Positions 47,101-54,594 of a stretch of 64,000 nucleotides of DNA are shown in pieces. Both the position numbers and the translations under genes were made by a program. The notes beneath the pieces were generated by a model. That model saw only the letters and a program-made list of their open reading frames with translations, made no database searches and had not been told where the DNA came from. Positions within the stretch are counted from its first letter, which is position 1. The number at the start of each line of letters is the position of its first letter. The stretch covers positions 162,396 through 226,395 of the forward strand of contig NZ_BAMS01000004.1 in assembly GCF_000616095.1 (NCBI RefSeq), written 5' to 3'. This stretch comes from Sneathiella glossodoripedis JCM 23214. Its GTDB lineage: Bacteria; Pseudomonadota; Alphaproteobacteria; Sneathiellales; Sneathiellaceae.

Positions 47101-47598
47101 ATGCAACGGGTGAAACTGGACGATATTGATCGGCGAATTCTGCACGATCTTCAGGAAAATGGCCGGATTACGAACGTAGAACTGGCAAAAAATGCAGGTA
47201 TTTCGGCTCCGCCCTGTCTGCGACGGGTGCGTGCACTGGAAGAATCCGGCTATATTGAAGGCTATCACGCGCAACTTCATGCCGAAAGTTTGGGCTATGG
47301 CGTAACAGTATTTGCTTTGGTGGGCTTGCACAGTCAGGCAGAAGCAGATCTCAACGCCTTTGAAGAAAAAGTTCAAAAATGGCCACTGGTGCGCGAATGT
47401 TTCATGCTGGCGGGCGAAAATGACTTCATTTTGAAGGTTGTCGCAAAAGACTGGGATGCCTATCAACAGTTTTTGACCCATGAATTGACGGCGGCACCTA
47501 ACGTGGAACATGTCAAAACATCTCTTGGCATTCGCGTGTCCAAATTCTTGCCGGGTGTCCCGGTTGAGTTGGAAACGTCAGGTGAAACTGTCGGCTGA
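47101..47598 (+). CDS. Lrp/AsnC family transcriptional regulator
   Basis: 165 aa. Helix-turn-helix DIDRRILHDLQENGRITNVE and ISAPPCLRRVRALEESGYI, followed by the RAM effector domain (CFMLAGENDFILKVVAKDWD). SD TTGGAGGC precedes the ATG. The acyl-CoA synthetase gene follows 41 bases later, which it may regulate. Confidence 0.93.
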   Translation: MQRVKLDDIDRRILHDLQENGRITNVELAKNAGISAPPCLRRVRALEESGYIEGYHAQLHAESLGYGVTVFALVGLHSQAEADLNAFEEKVQKWPLVRECFMLAGENDFILKVVAKDWDAYQQFLTHELTAAPNVEHVKTSLGIRVSKFLPGVPVELETSGETVG

Positions 47599-47639
47599 TC
47601 AACACGACAGATCAAAATTTTCAGTGATTTTGGCTTTCT

Positions 47640-49271
47640 ATGGGCAAGGCGATGAACATTTATGAAAACGGGCTACCTGCAAACAAGGCAAATTGTGAGC
47701 CGCTAACCCCTATTGGTTTTTTGGAAAGATCGGCTGCTGTCTATCCGGAAAAAACCGCAATGATCCATGGGGATTGGCGCTATAATTATCGCGAATTCTA
47801 CGAACGCGCCAAACGTCTTGCCAGTGCCCTGTCAAAGCGGGGAATTGGAACCGGTGATACGGTTTCTGTGATGGCGCCGAACGTTCCTGCCCTACTGGAA
47901 AGTCATTTTGGTGTTCCCATGTGCGGTGCCGTGCTGAATGCGCTGAACACACGTTTGGACGCGGCGACAATTGCTTTCATCCTCGATCATGGAGAGAGCA
48001 AGCTGCTCATCACGGACCGTGAATATTCCGATATTGTCCGCGAGGCGCTTGACCTTTGTAAATCCAAACCTGTCGTGATTGATATTGATGATCCGTTGGG
48101 CAGTGGTGGTGATCTGTTGGGCGAGATGGATTACGAGCAGTTTCTGCAAAGCGGTGATCCTGATTTTGATTGGAGTGGTCCCGAAGATGAGTGGCAGGCC
48201 ATTGCACTGAACTATACTTCGGGCACAACAGGTGATCCCAAAGGGGTCGTCTATCATCATCGCGGGGCCTATCTTGCGGCTACGGGCAATACGCTTTCTT
48301 GGAATATGTCAAAGCATCCCATTTATTTGTGGACTTTGCCCATGTTCCATTGCAATGGCTGGTGCTTCCCTTGGACCATCACGGCAGTTGGGGGAACTCA
48401 TGTCTGTTTGCGAAAGGTGGAAGCGGACCTGATATATGATGCGATGGGCCGGTATAATGTCGATCATATGTGTGGCGCGCCCATTGTCCTTTCCATGTTG
48501 ATCAACGCAACGGATGAAAGCAAAGCCAAGGCAAACAAGGGTATCAAGGTTATGGTGGCTGCAGCGCCTCCGCCTGCTACTGTCCTGGCCGAGATGGACC
48601 AGATGGGCTTTGACGTGACCCATGTGTATGGGCTGACTGAATGTTATGGTCCGTCGGTGTTTTGCGACTGGGATTCAGACTGGGACGAAAAATCGGTCGA
48701 GGACCGGGCCGCGTTGAAGGCACGTCAAGGCGTGCGCTATCATGCACTTGGTGCGCTCGATGTACTCGATCCGGAAACAATGACACCGGTTCCGCGTGAC
48801 GGCAACACTATGGGTGAGGTCATGATGCGCGGAAATATGGTCATGAAAGGGTATTTGAAAAACCCTGAAACGACGCGCAAATCTCTTGCCGATGGCTGGT
48901 TCCACACCGGAGATCTGGGCGTTATTCATGAAGATGGGTATCTGGAGCTGCGCGATCGATCCAAGGACATTATTATCTCCGGCGGTGAAAATATTTCCAC
49001 GATTGAAGTGGAAGGTGTTCTCTATAAACATCCGGCTGTTCTGGAAGTGGCGGTTGTTGCGCGTCCGGACGATAAATGGGGAGAGACACCCTGTGCTTTT
49101 GTGACCTTGCGCGCTGGAAAAGAAGCAAGCGAAGCTGAATTGATCCAGTTTAGCCGGGATAATATGGCGCATTTCAAATGCCCGAAAACAGTTGTTTTTG
49201 ATGAACTGCCCAAAACTTCAACAGGTAAGATCCAGAAATTTGTCCTGCGTGAGCGGGCGAAAAACCTGTAA
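47640..49271 (+). CDS. Acyl-CoA synthetase (AMP-forming), DmdB-like
   Basis: 543 aa, or 539 if the ATG at 47652 (MNIYENGLPANKANCEPLTP) is used, which aligns better with relatives. ANL superfamily motifs: NYTSGTTGDPKGVVYHHRG, GLTECYGP, GWFHTGDLGVIHEDGYLEL, RSKDIIISGGENIST and the catalytic lysine in PKTSTGKIQKF. Sequence character is close to medium/short-chain and 3-methylmercaptopropionyl-CoA ligases of alphaproteobacteria; substrate not decided by sequence. Confidence 0.88.
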   Translation: MGKAMNIYENGLPANKANCEPLTPIGFLERSAAVYPEKTAMIHGDWRYNYREFYERAKRLASALSKRGIGTGDTVSVMAPNVPALLESHFGVPMCGAVLNALNTRLDAATIAFILDHGESKLLITDREYSDIVREALDLCKSKPVVIDIDDPLGSGGDLLGEMDYEQFLQSGDPDFDWSGPEDEWQAIALNYTSGTTGDPKGVVYHHRGAYLAATGNTLSWNMSKHPIYLWTLPMFHCNGWCFPWTITAVGGTHVCLRKVEADLIYDAMGRYNVDHMCGAPIVLSMLINATDESKAKANKGIKVMVAAAPPPATVLAEMDQMGFDVTHVYGLTECYGPSVFCDWDSDWDEKSVEDRAALKARQGVRYHALGALDVLDPETMTPVPRDGNTMGEVMMRGNMVMKGYLKNPETTRKSLADGWFHTGDLGVIHEDGYLELRDRSKDIIISGGENISTIEVEGVLYKHPAVLEVAVVARPDDKWGETPCAFVTLRAGKEASEAELIQFSRDNMAHFKCPKTVVFDELPKTSTGKIQKFVLRERAKNL

Positions 49272-49307
49272 ATCCCGATTTTAGCATTATCTTTTTCTTA
49301 ACCAGAA

Positions 49308-49341
49308 CTGGTGAATGGTAGAACTGAGCTCTATTCACCAG
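49308..49341 (+). promoter_or_regulatory. Leader hairpin upstream of a small conserved gene
   Basis: CTGGTGAAT (49308-49316) and ATTCACCAG (49333-49341) form a perfect 9-bp stem with a 16-base loop, immediately before the SD CTGGGAG of the gene at 49356. It could shelter or present the ribosome-binding site. Confidence 0.45.
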
Positions 49342-49355
49342 TCTGGGAGAGAAAG

Positions 49356-49625
49356 ATGACCCATTTTTTGGTAACCGAGGAAAACCCTGAGGGTAAAAAG
49401 CTTGAAGAGGTTCTGACGATGGTGCGCGCTGACATTATTCAACGGTGCACTCTGATTACCGATGATATTCGACCCGAAGCCCAGGCGGTTCTGGCCAATA
49501 ATGTCAAGGTGCTGTCCCTGCTGACGGACGCGATTGAACTGGCAAGTGACAGCACACGAATTCTGGATAAAGCCTTCGGCCCCAGTCAGGCCAGCAAGGG
49601 CGGTCCGCCGCGCATCGGCAACTGA
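49356..49625 (+). CDS. Hypothetical small protein
   Basis: 89 aa from the ATG that follows TCTGGGAGAGAAAG; the upstream in-frame ATG lies within the hairpin and has no SD. Helical, soluble: EENPEGKKLEEVLTMVRADI, DDIRPEAQAVLANNVKVLSL, LASDSTRILDKAF, ending in a GGPPRIGN tail. No family recognised. The SD CTGGGAG is complementary to the loop CTCCCAG of sRNA copies 2 and 3. Confidence 0.65.
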   Translation: MTHFLVTEENPEGKKLEEVLTMVRADIIQRCTLITDDIRPEAQAVLANNVKVLSLLTDAIELASDSTRILDKAFGPSQASKGGPPRIGN

Positions 49626-49641
49626 TACGCGGCGACGCGAT

Positions 49642-50430
49642 TTAAAGAAATTCGATCAGCGCTGATCGAACGTCCGCAGCCTTTTCGATCATCTGCATAT
49701 GACCGCAGTCTTTCAGCATGACGGTCTTCTGCCCATCGATAGCAGCAATGAGCTTTTGCGCCGCGCGGGGCATGGTCATCATGTCTTTATCGCCGAGGAT
49801 AAACAGCGCTGGTGCCTTCAGATTTTGGGCGGCTTCAAATCCACCGTCATATCCGGCGCAGATGGATAGCCCTTTATAAAGGGTGTCCTTACCGGATTTT
49901 TCCACAACCCTGAGCGCATTTCCAATCATCCAAAGTCCGGGAACCTCTGCTGCTCCGCGGTGAGAGGGGCGGGCATGGGACCAGTCGATCATCATCTGAT
50001 AGGCTGCTGGATCATTTTCACGTGCCTTTTGTAAAAAGGCCTCCCCAACCATCATGGGATAGGCAATGCCGATCATGACAACTGCACTGACGCGGTCTTG
50101 ATAGCGCCCCGCTGCAGAAAGCGCGGTTAGCGCCCCCATGCTATGTCCAACAAGTGCAGCCTCTTTAAGCTCCATCGCATCCATAAAGGCAATGACACTG
50201 TCTGCCAGCTCATCGATGGAAGCGGGGATTTCGCCGCCGCTCTTACCGTGGCCAACAAGATCCAGCGCAAAGACGTTAAAACCGTGATGGGCCATATATC
50301 GACTTTGCAGGGCCCAGGCTGTGTGGTCCATGGCCGCACCATGCAGAAACAGGATTGTCGGCTGGCTCGGATCAAATTCTCTGCCGCCAGTTGCCGCAAA
50401 AATCTTTGTGTTATTTACTGTCACATACAT
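49642..50430 (-). CDS. Alpha/beta hydrolase
   Basis: 262 aa. Oxyanion region ILFLHGAAMDHTAW, nucleophile elbow VGHSMGALTALS, acid residue in LGDKDMMTMP and histidine in KDCGHMQMIEKA: complete catalytic triad of the serine-type family. A lipase/esterase or C-C hydrolase role is possible. Eleven bases downstream of metY on the same strand, so likely co-transcribed. Confidence 0.87.
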   Translation of the reverse strand: MYVTVNNTKIFAATGGREFDPSQPTILFLHGAAMDHTAWALQSRYMAHHGFNVFALDLVGHGKSGGEIPASIDELADSVIAFMDAMELKEAALVGHSMGALTALSAAGRYQDRVSAVVMIGIAYPMMVGEAFLQKARENDPAAYQMMIDWSHARPSHRGAAEVPGLWMIGNALRVVEKSGKDTLYKGLSICAGYDGGFEAAQNLKAPALFILGDKDMMTMPRAAQKLIAAIDGQKTVMLKDCGHMQMIEKAADVRSALIEFL

Positions 50431-50441
50431 GCCAAGCTTCC

Positions 50442-51756
50442 TTATGCCGCAGACTGTTTTTCAGCGACTTTTGCCGCAGCCCTGAGGCCGAGTTTCAAAT
50501 CCTTGATCAGATCATCAGCATCTTCAATACCCACTGACAGGCGGATCATTCCTTCTGAAATGCCCGCATTCTTGAGGGCTTGCGCATCCATTTGCTGATG
50601 TGTTGTCGAGGCAGGGTGAATGACGAGGCTTTTGGCATCGCCCACATTCGCCAGATGAGAGAAAATCTGCAACTGTCCGATAAACGCCTTGCCAGCTTCG
50701 CGGCCACCTTTGACAGTGAAACTGAAAATGGACGCAGCCCTTTGGCAGCAGTTCCTTGGCCAGTTCATGATCGGGATGGGTTGGAAGCTCGGGGTAAGAT
50801 ACAGTTTCAACTGCATCATGCGTGTTCAGGAATTCAATAACTTTACGGGCATTGGCGACATGCTTTTCCATGCGCACGGAAAGTGTTTCCACACCCTGTA
50901 GAATTTGAAAGGAATTTGTCGGGCTGATGCAGGCGCCGAAATCACGAATACCTTCTGTGCGGGCTCTCATTAAAAAGGCAAGCGGGCCAAATTCTTCCTC
51001 ATAGCGAATGCCATGATATCCCTCATAAGGTTCTGTCAGAGTTGGGAATTTTCCGCTTTTCTCCCAGTCAAAACGTCCGCCATCAATCAGGGCGCCGCCC
51101 ATGGCGATCCCATGCCCGCCCAGAAATTTGGTTGCGGAATGCATCACCAGATCTGCACCCAGATCCAATGGCCGGCACAGATATGGCGTTGCAAAAGTAT
51201 TGTCGATCAACAGCGGAATATCGGCAGCATGTGCGATATCGGCAAGCGCAGGGATGTTGGTCACTTCCAGCCCGGGGTTGCCCAGTGTTTCCGAAATGAC
51301 GAGCCGCGTATTGTCCTGAATGGCGTCCTTGAACGCGTCAAGGTCTCGTGGATTGACAAAGGTTGTTTCAATACCAAATCGCGGCATTGTATGTTTCAGA
51401 AAATTATAGGTTCCCCCATAAACGGATTGACTGCAGACGATATGCGATCCGGCACTCATCAGTGTCACGATCGCCAGATGCATTGCCGCATGACCTGATG
51501 CGGTACAGATCGCACCAACACCGCCTTCAAGACTGGCAAGTCTTTCTTCTAAAACGGCCGTTGTCGGGTTGGATAGCCGCGAATAAATATGACCCGTAGT
51601 CTCCAGATTAAACAGGGATGCGGCGTGATCGGCATCCTTGAATACATAGGATGTGGTTTGATAAATAGGGACGGCTCGGGCACCCGTGATGGGGTCAACC
51701 TCTTGCCCTGCATGAAGGCTCAGCGTATCAAATTTAAGAAAATTGGGGTCAGCCAT
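50442..51756 (-). CDS. metY: O-acetylhomoserine sulfhydrylase / aminocarboxypropyltransferase (frameshifted)
   Basis: PLP enzyme of methionine synthesis. [47 protein letters not shown] and the PLP lysine in [17 protein letters not shown] are intact, as is [18 protein letters not shown]. At about 50736-50741 the frame changes by +1 (one extra G, or two bases lost): LLPKG then [20 protein letters not shown]. The corrected C-terminus runs [16 protein letters not shown] to [16 protein letters not shown]. About 437 aa. Confidence 0.9.
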
Positions 51757-51769
51757 TACACGTTTCCAG

Positions 51770-51802
51770 TCGTTATTTGAATTTAGCCAGAAGCTATAAC
51801 GA
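51770..51802 (-). promoter_or_regulatory. Hairpin in the metY leader
   Basis: TCGTTAT (51770-51776) and ATAACGA (51796-51802) form a 7-bp stem directly upstream of the metY ribosome-binding site, with a smaller AGC/GCT helix inside. It resembles neither a SAM-II nor a SAM-I riboswitch that I recognise; function unknown. Confidence 0.35.
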
Positions 51803-51877
51803 CAGATGCAAATGGTCCAGTTGTATCTTGAGTGGATAACCTGTTTTTGGGGCTGTAGGGGAGGCTGGAATTAAATG

Positions 51878-51915
51878 AGGGGGCTGCCGATTAAAGCGCC
51901 CCCTTCAATTTTTTT
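51878..51915 (+). terminator. Orphan Rho-independent terminator, plus strand
   Basis: AGGGGGC (51878-51884), 13-base loop, GCCCCCT (51898-51904), then TTTTTTT (51909-51915). No plus-strand gene ends here except a possible 22-codon ORF at 51806-51874, so an unrecognised short transcript is implied. Confidence 0.55.
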
Positions 51916-52046
51916 GATACCTCAACCTGTCAGACTTGACCTGTTGCGAAAGATAAAACTCTGAATCCCAAAAAGAGTCAATACGCCCTGTGACAAAAAG
52001 TCACAAAAAATAGAAAATATATTTCTTGACTCTAGTAAAACGGGGC

Positions 52047-52140
52047 AAAAAAAGAGCCGCCATAAAGGCGGCTCAAGTCAACAGGGAGGCGTCAAACAGA
52101 TTGGATGAGATCCAATCAGCAACCCTGACGCGGGCTGCTA
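52047..52140 (-). ncRNA. AbcR-like small RNA, copy 4
   Basis: About 94 nt, minus strand. Promoter candidate TTGTAA (-35, 52174-52169), 16 bases, TAAATT (-10, 52152-52147). A GCGTCA/TGACGC stem encloses a GATTGGAT/ATCCAATC hairpin; then the core CCTCCCTGTTGACTT (52089-52075), one base shorter than in copies 1 and 2, and terminator GAGCCGCC/GGCGGCTC (52054-52074) with seven Ts (52053-52047). Same modular order as the three copies at 43.1-43.8 kb. The -35 overlaps a TTAA-N7-TTAA box. Confidence 0.75.
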
Positions 52141-52163
52141 AAACATAATTTAGGTGGATTTTA

Positions 52164-52178
52164 TTAAATTACAATTAA
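52164..52178. promoter_or_regulatory. CtrA-like box (TTAA-N7-TTAA) at sRNA copy 4
   Basis: TTAA at 52164-52167 and 52175-52178 with seven bases between, overlapping the predicted -35 of sRNA copy 4. The spacing is the CtrA consensus, but the region is AT-rich, so chance occurrence is possible. Confidence 0.35.
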
Positions 52179-52275
52179 CGAATACAAGAAAATTTGCGGA
52201 TAAGGGGTCAGTTAAACCAGAGTATCCGCAGCTCTCTTACTTGAGGGAAGAAAATTTAATATATTTTCCAATAAG

Positions 52276-52458
52276 TTAATTCTTGAAGAACTGCTCTGCG
52301 CTTGCCTGCGCGGACTGTTTTTTCTTTATAATATTTTCGACATTTTTTATCTCATCGCGCAATTCCGCCACATATTCCTGTAATTCTTCCACGGACATAT
52401 CGGAAAAAGACCGCCCTTCATGGTGTAAAATCGGGAAATCATCCTCTTCACTTGCCAT
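52276..52458 (-). CDS. DUF1192 family small protein
   Basis: 60 aa. Core SVEELQEYVAELRDEIKNVE followed by NIIKKKQS is the short coiled-coil signature of DUF1192, an alphaproteobacterial family of unknown function usually next to a quinone oxidoreductase gene, as here (divergent, 124 bases). Confidence 0.85.
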   Translation of the reverse strand: MASEEDDFPILHHEGRSFSDMSVEELQEYVAELRDEIKNVENIIKKKQSAQASAEQFFKN

Positions 52459-52581
52459 TCCGTAATTCCTCCATATGTTAAGGGCCTGCGACCTTCTCGG
52501 CAGGTATTGTGTAACCTATTCCTGTTCATATAAGAAGGGGGTAGAGAATCAAAAAGTAATAATTCATCCCCGGAGGATCCG

Positions 52582-53581
52582 ATGACAGCAGTGCCCACAA
52601 CAATGACGGCCATTGAAATCAAGGAATTTGGTGGACCGGACAATCTTGTTCCCGCGACCCGCCCTGTTCCCGAGCCACAAAATGACGAAGTTTTGATCAA
52701 GGTTGAGGCCGCTGGTGTGAACCGTCCGGATGTGTTGCAGCGCATGGGGGGGTATGCACCGCCTCCCGGCGCGTCAGATATTCCGGGACTTGAAGTTGCC
52801 GGTACCGTTGTCAAAGCGGGCAGCGGAGTTCAGAAATTCAAGGTTGGGGATCGGGTTTGCGCACTGGTCGCCGGTGGTGGATATGCTGAATATTGCGTGG
52901 CCCCCTGGGCGCAATGTCTTTCCGTTCCTGATGGATATGACATGATCAAGCCGCTGCCGTGCCAGAGACCTATTTTACCGTTTGGACCAATGTGTTTGAC
53001 CGCGGTGGCCTTCAGGGCGGGGAAACTTTCCTTGTGCATGGCGGTGCCAGCGGCATTGGAACAACAGCTATTCAGCTCGCCCGGGCACAGGTGCGCGTGT
53101 CTTTACCACTGCCTCCACCGATGAAAAATGCCGCCAGATAGAAGAGTTGGGGGCTGAGCGGGCCATCAACTACAAGAGCGAGGATTTCGTTGCTGTCACT
53201 CAGGAACTGACTGAGGGGCGGGGCGTTGATCTGATTCTTGATATGGTCGGCGGCGATTATATCCAGCGGAATATTTCGGCTGCCGCTGTTGAAGGGCGGA
53301 TTGTTTATATCGCCTTTTTGGGTGGCCCCAAAGTCGAGGTCAATTTTGCTCCCATCATGCTCAAGCGTTTGAAACTGACAGGCTCTACGTTGCGGCCTCA
53401 GTCAATTCAGGCTAAAGCGGATATTGCAAATAGTCTGGAGGAGAAAGTCTGGCCGTTATTGAACGCCGGGACTGTTTCCCCCATTATCGACAGTGTTTTT
53501 CCGCTGGAAAAAGCAAATGAAGCGCATAAGAGGATTGATGATTCCGCACATATTGGTAAAATCATGCTCGAAGTTAGTTGA
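52582..53581 (+). CDS. NAD(P)H:quinone oxidoreductase / zinc-type alcohol dehydrogenase-like (two frameshifts)
   Basis: MDR-family reductase, about 333 aa corrected. N-terminal GroES domain: [20 protein letters not shown], then [16 protein letters not shown]. Rossmann domain: [20 protein letters not shown]. One base is missing at about 52950 (MIK then [17 protein letters not shown]) and another at about 53090 (AQ then [14 protein letters not shown]). C-terminus [19 protein letters not shown] is typical. Zinc ligands absent, as expected for quinone-type members. Confidence 0.88.
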
Positions 53582-53684
53582 TCTGTAGCGACAGACCCTA
53601 GACTTTAGCTAAGATTTCATCCATATATACGGACAAGAATTATGTGGTGTGGCTGTTACGACAGCCACCATTTAAGGAGATATT

Positions 53685-54449
53685 ATGTCATCACCGTTGA
53701 TGCCAGTAGCAACAGCCGTTTGGCTTATTGACAACACCAGTCTGACTTTCAAGCAGGTTGGTGAATTTTGTGCGATGCACCCGGCGCAGGTTCAGGGCAT
53801 AGCAGATGGCGAAGTCTCGGTCGGCATTGTGGGACGTGACCCTGTGGCCAATGGTGAATTGACACAGGAAGAAATTGACCGCTGCCAGAATGATCCGAAC
53901 GCGCGCTTGCAGCTTAGCAATCCTGTGGGTGATGTCCCTCAGCCCCGCCGTCGCGGTGGTCGCTATACACCTGTTTCGCGCCGGGGTGATCGTCCCGATG
54001 CCATTGCATGGTTGATTAAATTCCATCCGGAATTGCCAGATTCAAAAATTGGCAAATTGCTGGGGACGACAAAAACCACAATTACCGCTGTGCGTGACAA
54101 GACGCATTGGAACAGTCAGAACATCAAGCCTCGTGATCCGGTCAGCCTTGGTATCTGCACGCAGATGGAACTGGATGAGACAGTGAAAGCTTTCTCTCAC
54201 CTGCGTAATGAAGGTGACACGGATAAGCTTATGGAAGAGGTTGCAGCTTCTGTTGCAGCTGATGCTGCGTCTGTACCGCTGACGGCGTACGAGCGTAAAA
54301 AACAGGAAATGCAGCGCGAAGAAACCTATGATCATCGCGCCGAGGCTGAAGCTGTCTTCGGTAAATCTTCCGAAACCGAGGAAGAGCCAGAAGTCTCCAA
54401 AACTCAGGCTGTTAAGAATTTTGAAGATTTGTTCAAATCCAAAGACTGA
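53685..54449 (+). CDS. trcR: Cell cycle transcriptional regulator TrcR (DUF1013)
   Basis: 254 aa. Starts SSPLMPVATAVWLIDNTSLT, with FKQVGEFCAMHPAQVQGIAD, then RPDAIAWLIKFHPELPDSKI and GKLLGTTKTTITAVRD, the helical DNA-binding core. A charged C-terminal tail follows. DUF1013/TrcR is nearly confined to alphaproteobacteria and is named for a cell-cycle transcription role. Followed by a terminator. Confidence 0.9.
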   Translation: MSSPLMPVATAVWLIDNTSLTFKQVGEFCAMHPAQVQGIADGEVSVGIVGRDPVANGELTQEEIDRCQNDPNARLQLSNPVGDVPQPRRRGGRYTPVSRRGDRPDAIAWLIKFHPELPDSKIGKLLGTTKTTITAVRDKTHWNSQNIKPRDPVSLGICTQMELDETVKAFSHLRNEGDTDKLMEEVAASVAADAASVPLTAYERKKQEMQREETYDHRAEAEAVFGKSSETEEEPEVSKTQAVKNFEDLFKSKD

Positions 54450-54484
54450 TCTGCTGGAATTTAAAGGTTCCTGATACCTGATTG

Positions 54485-54514
54485 AAAGCCGCTGCAAATC
54501 GCAGCGGCTTTTTT
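54485..54514 (+). terminator. Rho-independent terminator of trcR
   Basis: AAAGCCGCTGC (54485-54495) with GCAGCGGCTTT (54501-54511) around a 5-base loop, then TTTT. Confidence 0.9.
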
Positions 54515-54594
54515 GTTTTGGATCATTGAACAGGCTGCAAATTACGGGCATGATGTGCCAAAAATAATCAAGAGTTTTTGGAGGAAGTCCGGGC

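Noticed and set aside
51974..52033. Inverted repeat AGAGTCAA/TTGACTCT around a GTGAC-AAAAA-GTCAC hairpin upstream of sRNA copy 4's terminator end.
   Set aside because: Long AT-rich spacer and no clear role; likely incidental to the sRNA 3' flank.
43092..52140. Whether the four repeated RNA units are a CRISPR-like or mobile repeat array.
   Set aside because: The units are not evenly spaced or identical, lack spacers and inverted terminal repeats, and show promoter-to-terminator gene organisation.
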